A DNA stretch of 64,000 nucleotides, taken from Paracoccaceae bacterium. Its GTDB lineage: Bacteria; Pseudomonadota; Alphaproteobacteria; Rhodobacterales; Rhodobacteraceae. The first letter of the stretch is position 1. Each line of letters opens with the position of its first letter. A model generated the notes under the pieces. That model was not told the origin of the DNA. It ran no database searches and saw only the letters and a list, made by a program, of their open reading frames with translations. The stretch spans positions 1 through 64,000 of the forward strand of contig WKFK01000011.1 in assembly GCA_014872815.1 (NCBI GenBank), in the 5' to 3' direction. Shown in pieces: positions 9,779-18,723 of this stretch. The position numbers and the translations under genes are program-made.

Positions 9779-10378
9779 ATGCCGGAACAAAACCCTGCAA
9801 TGGCAGAGAAAACCTCTTCCAAAGCCGAAGAATCGCTTGGTCAACGGATACATTTGGCGCGAAAAGCCAAAGGATGGACACTAGCGGAAACAAGCGACCT
9901 CGCCGGAATCGGTCGTTCAACACTGTCCAAGATTGAAAACGATCAAACCAAGCCAAGCTTTGAGATCGTGCAAAAATTGACCCAGGCCCTTGGCATGGCA
10001 ACGCCGCAACTCTTCCAACAATCCACGATTGACGCGATGAAGGGACGCAGAGACTTTTCCGAGGCAGGACAAGGCGAGCTCAAAGAGACCCCGACCTACA
10101 TTCACGAGTTGCTGTGCGTCGAGCTTACCAGCAAACGCATGCTGCCCTATGTGTCCACAATCACAGCCCGTAGCGAAGGCGACTTTGATGAGTGGATCCG
10201 CCACGACGGCGAAGAGTTCATGTATGTGCTTAGCGGGGAGCTACTGTTTCTGTGTGAGCACTATCGACCGCGCCCTATGAAAGCGGGCGACTCGGTATAC
10301 TATGACAGCGCCATGGGACACGGCTGCATCTCCACGAGCGAAGAGGACGCTAAGGTTCTTTGGGTTTCGCTTGGCTAA
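9779..10378 (+). CDS. XRE-family regulator with C-terminal cupin sensor domain
   Basis: A 199-residue regulator. The helix-turn-helix (about residues 20-75) includes TLAETSDLAGIGRSTLSKIE, and a cupin_2 sensor domain (about 115-195) includes HDGEEFMYVLSGE and the MKAGDSVYYDS turn. Regulators of this build usually bind small metabolites in the cupin and control adjacent catabolic or transport genes. It is divergent from glyA-lipA-AGCS-gcvTHP and is the natural candidate to regulate that run. The ATG is preceded by AGGGAGA. Confidence 0.9.
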   Translation: MPEQNPAMAEKTSSKAEESLGQRIHLARKAKGWTLAETSDLAGIGRSTLSKIENDQTKPSFEIVQKLTQALGMATPQLFQQSTIDAMKGRRDFSEAGQGELKETPTYIHELLCVELTSKRMLPYVSTITARSEGDFDEWIRHDGEEFMYVLSGELLFLCEHYRPRPMKAGDSVYYDSAMGHGCISTSEEDAKVLWVSLG

Positions 10379-10984
10379 TGACAGCTGTTTTGACACGCCT
10401 CTTCGGTACCCAATAATCCGCGGCCAAAAGACACCCTGAGACCTCTCATTTGCTTGCAACACGGCTCTGGTACCAAATACCCTTTCAAACGTCAAAAATT
10501 TGCGGACACTGCGATCATGCTGAGACAGCATTTTACACCGAATTGACGCACTGAGTATGGCGCATTCTGTTGAGACAAGCGTACCGTGCTGCTTGCCGTC
10601 GTTCTATCGCCATGCGCTCTCAGCAAATGACGATGATCTCATCGTGTCTGGCCGAAGAAAGGTTCCGATCAACCAGGCTGGATCAAAGGTGCTGCCTGCT
10701 AGCATCAAAAACAGACCCAAACAGCCGTTCTGTGCAATCCGCTTCCATGGTACCGTCTGCTCCCCGTGTAAGCAGAAACGTCGCGCAGATCGGCCGCTCT
10801 CAACGATCAGCAACGCGATCTCAGCCACCACGATCCCCGAAAAAGGCAAGGCGCCCGCAGGCGCCAAAAGTGACCTAAACATATAGCTGCAAAGCTGACA
10901 GCCACCGCAACACCCAGATTACCGCGAGATTTTGCGAAATCTTTGCCGCGACTTCACCAGAACACTAGCCGGATCTACAAATCG
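10379..10984. other. 606-base stretch with no confident gene
   Basis: No well-supported gene is seen. The best candidate is a 92-codon minus-strand frame at 10604-10882 with a hydrophobic N-terminus, but it has no Shine-Dalgarno site and I do not recognise it. A neighbouring minus frame also gives protein-like text broken by stops, so the stretch may be a decayed gene. No tRNA or clear terminator is visible. Confidence 0.35.
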
Positions 10985-11296
10985 TCAGTGCGTCCAGGCG
11001 CCGCGCCGATTGGTGGCGAAGTTCTCACCATAACCGCCCTGCCGGATGTTGGCCTTGCGCTTGTTCGGCTCCAAAACCTGCACCTCAATACCGTTTTCGC
11101 GTGCGTAGGCCACAGCCGCCTCTTTGCTGTCAAACTTCAACCGCACTTGGCTTTGCGTATCACCAGAGCCGGTCCATCCCATCAGCGGATCAATATCCTT
11201 GGCTTCCGACGGACCATATTCCAACACCCACTGGTGAGTTTTGGCGGTTCCCGAAGACATGGCCGTGCGGGCTGGCTGATAAATACGTGCGATCAT
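10985..11296 (-). CDS. Complex I accessory protein, NDUFS4/ETC_C1 family
   Basis: A 103-residue protein of the NDUFS4 (18 kDa, AQDQ) family, an accessory subunit of alphaproteobacterial NADH:quinone oxidoreductase. Characteristic stretches are [17 protein letters not shown] at the start, [19 protein letters not shown] and [10 protein letters not shown], ending in a basic tail. Length is normal for bacteria. AAGGAG lies 6 bases before the ATG at 11296; the longer upstream frame has no such site. It is a stand-alone gene away from the nuo operon, as is common in Alphaproteobacteria. Confidence 0.9.
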   Translation of the reverse strand: MIARIYQPARTAMSSGTAKTHQWVLEYGPSEAKDIDPLMGWTGSGDTQSQVRLKFDSKEAAVAYARENGIEVQVLEPNKRKANIRQGGYGENFATNRRGAWTH

Positions 11297-11605
11297 AGGG
11301 CACTCCTTAGCTTGCCGCTTTATCACGGATTCTCCAGCTTCGGGCAAGAGGTCAAACACAGACAAACCGCCGCAAAGCCGAGGCAAATCATCGATTGAAA
11401 GGGAAGTCAGCTTGCAAGCAGCCCAGGTTCCGGACCAAGCCGCGGGGAGCGAGGGGTGTAGGTGCAGTTTGGACTGGCGACCTTAGCGGACTGCTTGCTG
11501 AGTTGACCATAGCGAGGATGCCAATCATTTGGCAAGTGCAACATATATTTAATTTCCAATATGGGTAGAATTTTGTTCTAAAATTACCCAAAAGAACACA
11601 ACTTC

Positions 11606-11782
11606 TTACCGAAAGAAGCGCACGGACACCTTACCATAGGTAACTTGCTCCCATTCGTCCGCATCATCCTTGACTGAATAGTCAGATTTTCTGCACGCGC
11701 ATAATGCACATAGACGCGCCGCAGCATCGCGCGACGCAAAACAGCAAGTCTCATATGCGCTTTCGCCCTTGCATAAGAACAA
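11606..11782 (-). CDS. Possible small protein upstream of uvrB (58 aa)
   Basis: A 58-codon frame from a TTG at 11782 reads like a compact protein: [20 protein letters not shown], then a cysteine-rich [11 protein letters not shown] stretch and an acidic-to-aromatic tail ending VSVRFFR. It is followed on the minus strand by an AT-rich hairpin near 11560-11588 that could end transcription. Against it: no ATG, no Shine-Dalgarno site, and I do not recognise the family. It is divergent from uvrB. Treat it as a candidate only. Confidence 0.3.
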   Translation of the reverse strand: MFLCKGESAYETCCFASRDAAARLCALCACRKSDYSVKDDADEWEQVTYGKVSVRFFR

Positions 11783-11831
11783 AAAGAGACCAAAATCGCG
11801 CGAAACGACTCTTTCAACACGGGACGCCGCG

Positions 11832-14015
11832 ATGAGTGATGCCAGTAACCTTCCCCAGATGGTCGATCGTGAGGCCAAACGCCGTCCCAAGTTGGAAGGC
11901 GGCAAGCGCATTGTCATGCACACCGAGTTCGAGCCTGCAGGGGATCAGCCCACCGCCATCGCCGAGCTTTCCGCCGGCGTGACCGACGGCGAGCGCAATC
12001 AGGTGCTGCTGGGCGCCACCGGCACCGGTAAAACCTTCACCATGGCCAAGGTGATCGAGGAAACCCAACGCCCCGCCATCATTCTCGCCCCCAACAAGAC
12101 CCTCGCGGCGCAGCTCTATGGCGAGATGAAAGGCTTCTTCCCGGAAAACGCCGTCGAGTATTTCGTCAGCTTCTATGACTACTACCAACCAGAGGCCTAC
12201 GTTCCCCGCTCTGACACCTTCATTGAGAAGGAAAGCCAGATCAACGAACAGATCGACCGCATGCGCCACTCCGCCACGCGCGCGCTGCTTGAACGCGACG
12301 ACGTGATCATCGTCGCCTCGGTGTCCTGTATCTACGGCATCGGCTCGGTGGAAACCTACTCCGCCATGACCCTCGACCTGAAAGCCGGCGGCGAATACGA
12401 TCAGCGCCAGGTCATTGCCGATCTTGTCGCACAACAATACCGCCGCAATGACGCCGCCTTCCAACGTGGCTCTTTCCGTGTGCGTGGCGACAGTCTGGAA
12501 ATCTTCCCAGCCCACCTCGAAGACCGCGCCTGGAAGCTGTCCTTCTTTGGCGAGGAACTCGAAAGCATCACCGAGTTTGACCCGCTCACCGGTGAGAAGA
12601 CCGACACCTTTGAACAGGTCCGCGTCTACGCCAACAGCCACTACGTGACGCCGAAACCGACGCTGAATCAGGCCATCATCAACATCAAAAAAGAGCTGCG
12701 CACGCGGCTTGACCAACTGGTGGACGAAGGCAAGCTTCTCGAAGCACAGCGTCTGGAACAACGCACCAACTTCGACATCGAAATGCTGGAGGCCCAAGGC
12801 TTCTGCAACGGCATCGAAAACTACTCGCGCTATCTCACCGGCCGCGCCCCCGGTGAGCCGCCCCCCACCCTGTTTGAATTCATCCCCGACAACGCCATTG
12901 TCTTTGCCGATGAAAGCCACGTCTCCGTGCCACAAATCGGCGGCATGTATCGTGGGGATTATCGCCGCAAATTCACCCTCGCCGAACACGGCTTCCGCCT
13001 GCCCTCCTGCATGGACAACCGCCCCCTCAAGTTTGAGGAATGGGACGCCATGCGCCCGCAGTCGGTCTTCGTCTCCGCCACGCCCGCTGCTTGGGAGATC
13101 GAGCAGTCCGGCGGCGTCTTTGCCGAACAGGTCATCCGCCCTACCGGCCTTCTGGACCCCGAAGTCGAAATCCGCCCGGTGGAGATGCAAGTCGACGATC
13201 TGCTCGATGAAATCCGCAAGGTCACAGCGGAGGGCTTCCGCACGCTGGTCACGACATTGACCAAACGCATGGCCGAAGACCTCACCGAATACCTGCACGA
13301 GCAGGGCATCAAAATCCGCTACATGCACAGCGACATCGACACGCTGGAACGCATCGAAATCCTGCGTGACCTGCGCCTTGGCGCCTTTGACGTGCTGGTC
13401 GGCATCAACCTCCTGCGCGAGGGGCTGGATATTCCCGAATGTGGCTTGGTCGCCATTCTGGATGCGGACAAAGAGGGCTTCCTACGCTCGGAAACCTCCC
13501 TTGTGCAAACCATCGGCCGCGCCGCGCGCAACGCCGAGGGTCGCGTGATCATGTACGCAGACCGCATGACCGGCTCCATGGAGCGCGCCATTGGCGAAAC
13601 CAACCGCCGCCGCGCCAAACAGATCGCCTACAACGAAGAACATGGCATCACGCCCGCCACGGTGAAAAAGAACGTCGAGGACGTCTTGGCCGGGCTCTAT
13701 CAGGGCGACACAGACCAATCCCGCGTCACCGCCAAGATCGACAACCCGCTTGCGGGGGGCAATTTGGAAGCCGTACTCAACGGGTTGCGAGACGACATGC
13801 GCAAAGCCGCCGAGAACCTCGAATTCGAAGAAGCCGCCCGCCTGCGCGACGAGGTCAAACGTCTGGAGGCGGTGGATCTGGCCGTCGCCGACGACCCCAT
13901 GGCGCGGCAATACGCGATCAAAGCAGCCGAGGAGAAGGCCACCAAGAGCAGAGGCCGCTCAACGGCAGGGCGTGCTGGTCAGCGCGGCGGGAATGTGAAA
14001 AGGAGGGGACGGTAA
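11832..14015 (+). CDS. uvrB: Excinuclease ABC subunit B
   Basis: A 727-residue DNA repair helicase-like subunit that, with UvrA and UvrC, verifies damage and positions the dual incision. Walker A is GATGTGKT at residues 61-68. The beta-hairpin region and the DESH box of the helicase fold follow, as do motif VI (QTIGRAARN) and a C-terminal UVR domain rich in [10 protein letters not shown] chose the ATG at 11832; a TTG 21 codons upstream is possible. The 3' end is followed one base later by the next gene, so they may be co-transcribed. Confidence 0.97.
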   Translation: MSDASNLPQMVDREAKRRPKLEGGKRIVMHTEFEPAGDQPTAIAELSAGVTDGERNQVLLGATGTGKTFTMAKVIEETQRPAIILAPNKTLAAQLYGEMKGFFPENAVEYFVSFYDYYQPEAYVPRSDTFIEKESQINEQIDRMRHSATRALLERDDVIIVASVSCIYGIGSVETYSAMTLDLKAGGEYDQRQVIADLVAQQYRRNDAAFQRGSFRVRGDSLEIFPAHLEDRAWKLSFFGEELESITEFDPLTGEKTDTFEQVRVYANSHYVTPKPTLNQAIINIKKELRTRLDQLVDEGKLLEAQRLEQRTNFDIEMLEAQGFCNGIENYSRYLTGRAPGEPPPTLFEFIPDNAIVFADESHVSVPQIGGMYRGDYRRKFTLAEHGFRLPSCMDNRPLKFEEWDAMRPQSVFVSATPAAWEIEQSGGVFAEQVIRPTGLLDPEVEIRPVEMQVDDLLDEIRKVTAEGFRTLVTTLTKRMAEDLTEYLHEQGIKIRYMHSDIDTLERIEILRDLRLGAFDVLVGINLLREGLDIPECGLVAILDADKEGFLRSETSLVQTIGRAARNAEGRVIMYADRMTGSMERAIGETNRRRAKQIAYNEEHGITPATVKKNVEDVLAGLYQGDTDQSRVTAKIDNPLAGGNLEAVLNGLRDDMRKAAENLEFEEAARLRDEVKRLEAVDLAVADDPMARQYAIKAAEEKATKSRGRSTAGRAGQRGGNVKRRGR

Positions 14016-14016
14016 A

Positions 14017-14688
14017 ATGGACTGGGAATTCGCAAAACTCGCCGTGACGGTTGCCATTGCTATGGCCGGTTGGCTGGTTACGTTTTTGTTGGCTGAACGA
14101 AGCCGTGCAAAATCTCGTGAAAGAGAAGTTGAGCAGACGAAAGAAAACGCCACTAAGGAACGGATGCAAACCGAGCTTGAGTGGAGAATAGCCCGAATAG
14201 ACCGCCAAATTCAAAACTTATACGGCCCTATGTACGCACAATTGCAAGTTTCCAACTCAGCTTGGGAAAGGTTTTGGGAGATTCACCGACCAAGCCACGG
14301 CGAGAATGCTTACTTTGTGGAAGGAATTCAGAACTCAGAGGAAGAGCTAAAGATTTGGCGCGTTTGGATCGAGAACGTTTTCCATCCTTCAAACTCTGCG
14401 ATTGCCAAGGCAATTGTAGCGAATGCCCACTTGATCGATGGCCGCAAACAATTCAAAGCGGACAATCACGAAACTTATGAAACAAACCCTGCATTTCCAA
14501 GAGAGTTCCGCGATTTCTTAGCCCACGTACACACCTATGATGCGGTAATTGCACGTTGGAGGGACAACGATTTTCGCCGCCATACGGCAGCTATCAACTA
14601 CCCTCCCAAATTCCAGAAAACGGTGACAGAAACATACTTTGGACTGTTTGAAGAAAGAGAACGGCTTCTGAGCAAGACAGAGTTCTAA
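14017..14688 (+). CDS. Unknown membrane-anchored coiled-coil protein
   Basis: A 223-residue protein I do not recognise. One N-terminal transmembrane helix (about residues 8-27) is followed by a charged, probably coiled-coil segment (30-60), then a soluble domain rich in aromatic residues. It begins one base after the uvrB stop, with AGGAGG just inside uvrB, and ends at a strong terminator. Codon use is visibly more AT-rich than in uvrB and the flanking genes, so it may be a recent insertion that uses uvrB transcription. Function is unknown. Confidence 0.7.
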   Translation: MDWEFAKLAVTVAIAMAGWLVTFLLAERSRAKSREREVEQTKENATKERMQTELEWRIARIDRQIQNLYGPMYAQLQVSNSAWERFWEIHRPSHGENAYFVEGIQNSEEELKIWRVWIENVFHPSNSAIAKAIVANAHLIDGRKQFKADNHETYETNPAFPREFRDFLAHVHTYDAVIARWRDNDFRRHTAAINYPPKFQKTVTETYFGLFEERERLLSKTEF

Positions 14689-14723
14689 ACATTACAACAC
14701 CCCAAAAGCAGGCGTTTTTGCCT

Positions 14724-14783
14724 GCCGCGCCCGACCTCGGGAGGAAGCGAACGCGCCCTCCCGTGGGGGAGGTCGGGCGCGGC
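14724..14783. repeat. Large 15-bp inverted repeat
   Basis: A perfect 15-base arm (14724-14738, beginning GCCGCGCCCGACC) is repeated inverted at 14769-14783, with a further CCTCCC/GGGAGG type pairing inside. It lies just upstream of a terminator hairpin and may be a dispersed intergenic palindromic element, or extend the 3'-end structure of the preceding gene. Confidence 0.6.
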
Positions 14784-14806
14784 ATGATGCAAAGCATCAT
14801 GCTTTT
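14782..14806 (+). terminator. Rho-independent terminator
   Basis: GCATGATGC and GCATCATGC form a perfect 9-bp stem with an AAA loop, followed by TTTT. It should end the uvrB / 14017-14688 transcript. Confidence 0.75.
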
Positions 14807-14857
14807 GTGAACCGCACTATCTCGACGCAGAGCAGCCTCAAGACTACCCTCCCTCTC

Positions 14858-15286
14858 ATGCGCACCCTCTTGATCACTTTCCTCCTCGCCTCCCCAGCCA
14901 CCGCCTGGGAAGCCACCACCACGCCCATCTGCACCCTCACCCATGAAACCGCAGAGGCGCACATCCACCTCACCTATGATCCAAACAAGCCGCTCTACAC
15001 GCTCGCGATCACCCAAAAATCCGCGCCCTGGCAACCCACCCCATGGTTCGCCATGCGCTTCATCGGCCCCAACGAAATCACGATATCCACGCCTGAGCAT
15101 GCGCTGTCGGAAAGCAACCAGACGCTCAATGTGGCGGACAGCGGCTTTGGAAATGTGCTCGACGGGCTGCAATACAACGCCACGGCGCTGGCCTTCACCG
15201 AAGCCCAGTCCGTGACAATCCCGCTCGACGGCGCCGCGCCAGAGGTGCAAAAGTTCCGCGACTGTACCGCCGCGCAACTCAGCTGA
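14858..15286 (+). CDS. Unknown secreted protein
   Basis: A 142-residue protein that starts with a clear signal peptide (MRTLLITFLLASPATAWEA). The mature part is small, mostly polar, with one cysteine near each end (about residues 27 and 137) that could form a disulfide. A longer GTG form at 14807 would bury the signal peptide, so the internal ATG is preferred although no strong ribosome site is visible. I do not recognise the family. It probably acts in the periplasm. Confidence 0.65.
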   Translation: MRTLLITFLLASPATAWEATTTPICTLTHETAEAHIHLTYDPNKPLYTLAITQKSAPWQPTPWFAMRFIGPNEITISTPEHALSESNQTLNVADSGFGNVLDGLQYNATALAFTEAQSVTIPLDGAAPEVQKFRDCTAAQLS

Positions 15287-15383
15287 CATCTAGACACAAT
15301 CGACGCATTTGCCGCTTCCCAACACCACCCAAAGATGTCTAATCTCCCGACAGATTACACCATAACCTGTCGAGCCTTTTATT

Positions 15384-15899
15384 ATGCACATTCTCATTGC
15401 CATTCTCACAGCCGTCGGCGGCGCCATCTGGTGGTGGGCGCGTATGAACCCGCGCGAAGCCATCGACACCGCATCTGATCTGGCCACCACCGCCATCAAC
15501 GCCCCGCGTCGCATTGCGTTCCGCCGCAAAACCGGCCAGCACCCGGTGGAAGGCATTGATGACCTGCGCATCGCGATCTGCGCCATCGCGCAAGCCTTTC
15601 TGGAGATCGACAGTCTGCCGACACAGGAAACCCGCGACCAACTGCATGTGCTTCTACGTAAAAAGCTGCGCTGTTCCGAAGAAGAAGCCCATGAGATGGA
15701 AGTGCTGGGTCGCTGGCTGATGACACAATGTGACGGGCCGATTTACGCCATTCCACGGCTTGGAAAGCGGCTTTACAAGTTGGATGATGGCCGCGCCTGG
15801 GACACGCTTCAAGATGTCTTGCAACCGCTGGTTCAGGGCGAACTGTCGCAAGGCCAGATCAACGCCATTGATGACCTGCGTCTGGCCTTCAAAAAGTAG
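15384..15899 (+). CDS. Unknown protein with N-terminal membrane helix
   Basis: A 171-residue protein with one N-terminal hydrophobic helix (about 2-20) followed by a helical soluble domain. The HPVEGIDDLRIAICAIAQAF and CSEEEAHEMEVLGRWLM stretches look like a helical bundle reminiscent of TerB-type domains, but I would not assign it. It follows the secreted protein gene on the same strand with a 97-base gap. No function can be given. Confidence 0.6.
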   Translation: MHILIAILTAVGGAIWWWARMNPREAIDTASDLATTAINAPRRIAFRRKTGQHPVEGIDDLRIAICAIAQAFLEIDSLPTQETRDQLHVLLRKKLRCSEEEAHEMEVLGRWLMTQCDGPIYAIPRLGKRLYKLDDGRAWDTLQDVLQPLVQGELSQGQINAIDDLRLAFKK

Positions 15900-15949
15900 C
15901 GCTCTTGCGCGGGCCATCATCCAGTGACGCCCGCGCAACTCAGCTAGCC

Positions 15950-16843
15950 TTAGGCCTTATACCCTTCCGAGGCCGCATAATACGCGTTGAACCCAACCCG
16001 CTTGCGCACCTCTTCAAACGACATCAACCCGGAGGCCTGCACCGTGTCCGCCTTCATCGCTGCCAAAGTCTCCACCATCTGCTGCATCACCGCCGACAAC
16101 AGCGTCAGCGGATAAGCCGCCAGATTAAACCCCATGTCCGCCAGCTCCGCATGGGACAGGATCGGCGTGTCGCCCCCTTCCAACATATTGGCCATCAACA
16201 GCCCCGGCGTTTCCTCACAAATCTGGCGCATCTCCTCCACGCTCTGCGGTGCCTCGATGAAGATGATGTCCGCACCCAGGTCAAAGAACCGCTGTGCCCG
16301 CTCTATCGCCTCCCCCAGCCCATGCGCCTTGCGCGCATCGGTGCGGGCCAGGATCAGCACGTCCTCTTCCTCCCGCGCATCCACCGCCGCCTTGATGCGA
16401 TCAAACGCCACTTCGCGCTCCACCACCGCCTTGCCCGGCGTATGACCGCAGCGTTTTGGCGCCACCTGATCTTCAATCATCACCGCCGCTGCCCCGGCCC
16501 GCGCCAGGCCTTTGACGGTGCGGATCACGTTCATCGCATTGCCGTAGCCCGTGTCGCCATCCGCCACAAACGGCAGGCTGGTCGCCTCCGAAATGTTGCG
16601 CACATGGTCCACCACCTCGCCATAGCTCATCAGCCCCAGATCCGGCATGCCAATGCGCGAGGCCGAGGCGGCAAAGCCGGACATGAACGTCATGTCAAAC
16701 CCCGCCTGCTCGATCAGCTTGGCCGACAGCGCATCATAACAACAAGGCGCCACCACCAGCTCTTTCTGCTCCAGCAGAGAGCGCAACCGCGCCGCCCGCA
16801 GGTTCCGCCCCTCATTGGGGGCAATCCGTACCATGTTTTTCAT
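15950..16843 (-). CDS. Isocitrate lyase/PEP mutase-family carbon-carbon lyase
   Basis: A 297-residue TIM-barrel enzyme. Seen: the VAPCCYDALSAKLIEQAGF start, DGDTGYGN (metal ligands), IEDQV-PKRCGH (catalytic loop with the cysteine) and ARTDA. The family includes methylisocitrate lyase, 2,3-dimethylmalate lyase, oxaloacetate hydrolase and PEP mutase, and the exact reaction cannot be read from sequence alone. KRCGH favours a lyase over a phosphonate mutase. It sits 17 bases after a TRAP transporter operon on the same strand, so its substrate is probably the organic acid imported there. The start follows AGGAGG. Confidence 0.85.
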   Translation of the reverse strand: MKNMVRIAPNEGRNLRAARLRSLLEQKELVVAPCCYDALSAKLIEQAGFDMTFMSGFAASASRIGMPDLGLMSYGEVVDHVRNISEATSLPFVADGDTGYGNAMNVIRTVKGLARAGAAAVMIEDQVAPKRCGHTPGKAVVEREVAFDRIKAAVDAREEEDVLILARTDARKAHGLGEAIERAQRFFDLGADIIFIEAPQSVEEMRQICEETPGLLMANMLEGGDTPILSHAELADMGFNLAAYPLTLLSAVMQQMVETLAAMKADTVQASGLMSFEEVRKRVGFNAYYAASEGYKA

Positions 16844-16860
16844 CACCTTTGCCCTCCTGC

Positions 16861-18138
16861 TCAGCGCGCCAATTCATACGGGATGTAGAGCGCCAGATCG
16901 GGCCAGAACCACAGCAGCACCGCCACCGCCAGCATGATCCCCGCAAATGGCAGCGCGCCTTTGGCCACCTCCTGCAACCGAGCGTTCGCGACAGCCTGAA
17001 TGACAAACAGGTTCATCCCCACCGGCGGCGTGATCAACGCGGTCTCAATCAGCACCACAAAGAAAATGCCAAACCAGATCGGATCAATCCCAATGTTGAG
17101 CACCGCCGGCAAAAGTACCGGCACCATGATCAGTAGCATCGACAGGCTCTCCAAGAAGAACCCCATGAACAGCAGCACCAGCCCCACCGCCAGAATAAAC
17201 AGACTTGGGTTGGAGATGTTCTCAGTCAGGAACGCGCTGATCGACTGCGGGATCAGGTAGAGCGTAATCGCATAGGAAAACACCTTGGCGCCTGCCACGA
17301 TGATCAACACCATAACGGACGTGCGCAGCGAACCTTCCATCGCCTCCCGCAGCTTGGCAAAATCCATCCGCCCCATGGCGAACGTCATGACCAAAGCGAT
17401 CACAAAACCCAACCCGGCGCTTTCCGATGGCGTCGCGATGCCGGTGTAGATCGAGCCGACAATCGCCACCGCCAACGCCACCGTTGGCAGCGCCATCAAA
17501 GAGGTCCGCGCCCGTGTGCCCCAATCGGCTTTGGCTACCGGCTGATAGGCGCCGGAAAAGCGCGAAAACAACATGCCATAGACAATGAAAGCAGACGCCA
17601 GGAGCAACCCCGGCCCAATGCCCGCGAGGAACAGCGTCGGGATCGAGCTTTCCGTGACCACGCCGTAAATGATCAACGGGATTGACGGCGGGATCAAAAT
17701 CCCCAAAGTGCCGCCCGCCGCCAACATGCCGTAGACAAACGGTTTGTCATAACCGCGCTTGGACATCTCCGGGATTGCCACGGTGCCAATCGTCGCCGCC
17801 GTCGCCACCGAGGAGCCAGAAATGGCCGAAAACAACGTGCACGACAGGATCGTCGCCACGCCCAGCCCGCCGGGCCAATGCCCAACCCAACTTTGCACCG
17901 CCGCATACAGATCACGCCCCACGCCGCCTTTGAGCAAGACATTGGACATCAACAAAAACATGGGCACAGCAAGGAGCTCAAAGCTGTCCATCGAGCCGTG
18001 CAACCGCTGCGGCACCGCCACCAGAGGCAACCCATTCAGCCCCAACAGGATCACCCCGAGACCGCCCAGCGCAAAGGCCACCGGCGTGCGCAACAACAAC
18101 AGCGCCATCAGCGCCACAAGAATGAGAACCGCTTCCAT
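16861..18138 (-). CDS. dctM: TRAP transporter large permease (DctM)
   Basis: A 425-residue inner-membrane protein with about twelve hydrophobic segments, the channel-forming subunit of a tripartite ATP-independent periplasmic transporter driven by sodium. Family features include GLPLVAVPQRL, the FAVPMFLLM-like segment, SGSSVATAATIG and IPPSIPLIIYG. It overlaps the stop of the small permease gene (TGATG), a sign of coupled translation. The family is certain; the substrate is inferred to be a carboxylate. Confidence 0.95.
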   Translation of the reverse strand: MEAVLILVALMALLLLRTPVAFALGGLGVILLGLNGLPLVAVPQRLHGSMDSFELLAVPMFLLMSNVLLKGGVGRDLYAAVQSWVGHWPGGLGVATILSCTLFSAISGSSVATAATIGTVAIPEMSKRGYDKPFVYGMLAAGGTLGILIPPSIPLIIYGVVTESSIPTLFLAGIGPGLLLASAFIVYGMLFSRFSGAYQPVAKADWGTRARTSLMALPTVALAVAIVGSIYTGIATPSESAGLGFVIALVMTFAMGRMDFAKLREAMEGSLRTSVMVLIIVAGAKVFSYAITLYLIPQSISAFLTENISNPSLFILAVGLVLLFMGFFLESLSMLLIMVPVLLPAVLNIGIDPIWFGIFFVVLIETALITPPVGMNLFVIQAVANARLQEVAKGALPFAGIMLAVAVLLWFWPDLALYIPYELAR

Positions 18139-18647
18139 CAGTGAGCGCCCCCCATCACATCATCGCCGGGCAAAGGCTCGGCCCACACGCGATACAGCTG
18201 CACCCCGCCTTGTAGCATCAACAGGGCACTGCCGACCCAAACCGGCGCATGGGTGATCATCTTTGGCGGCGCCAGATAGGTGTCCGTGGTATGCCCCGCC
18301 ATGGTGGCCTTCAGCCAAATCTGGAACCCGAAATAACACGCCGTGCCCGCAAAAATGAACAACACGACAATGGCCAGAGTCTCCGCCAACCGACGCCAGA
18401 ACGTATTGGGATTGCTCAACAGCACATCAATCGTGACCATCTCACGGTGCTTCAGCACATAGGCCGCGCCCAAGTACACCACCCAGACCTGCAACACCCG
18501 GCTGATCTCATCCACCCAAATGGTGGGCGCGTTAAAAACGTAACGCATAAGCACTTCAAACGTGATGAAAAAGCCGATGGCAAACAGGGTCCAAGCGCAA
18601 AGCTTGCCTGTGAACTCAGTGATGCCATCAATGATCCGGATGATCAT
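18138..18647 (-). CDS. dctQ: TRAP transporter small permease (DctQ)
   Basis: A 169-residue membrane protein with four predicted helices, the DctQ subunit. The N-terminal GKLCAWTLFAIGFFITFEVL and the conserved W-DE motif in the first loop (TIWVDEISR) are typical. AAGGAG precedes the ATG. It lies between the binding protein and the large permease and overlaps the latter by one base. Confidence 0.93.
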   Translation of the reverse strand: MIIRIIDGITEFTGKLCAWTLFAIGFFITFEVLMRYVFNAPTIWVDEISRVLQVWVVYLGAAYVLKHREMVTIDVLLSNPNTFWRRLAETLAIVVLFIFAGTACYFGFQIWLKATMAGHTTDTYLAPPKMITHAPVWVGSALLMLQGGVQLYRVWAEPLPGDDVMGGAH

Positions 18648-18723
18648 TGGCCACTCCTTGCTGTGAATTTTCGCGGGAAAGAAAAAGGGGACGCCATCCC
18701 TCAGGAAAGCGCCCCCATAAGGC

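Noticed and set aside
11814-13328. A 504-codon minus-strand open frame over uvrB
   Set aside because: It is a shadow of uvrB, with no family features and a His/Phe/Gly-rich composition caused by codon bias on the other strand.
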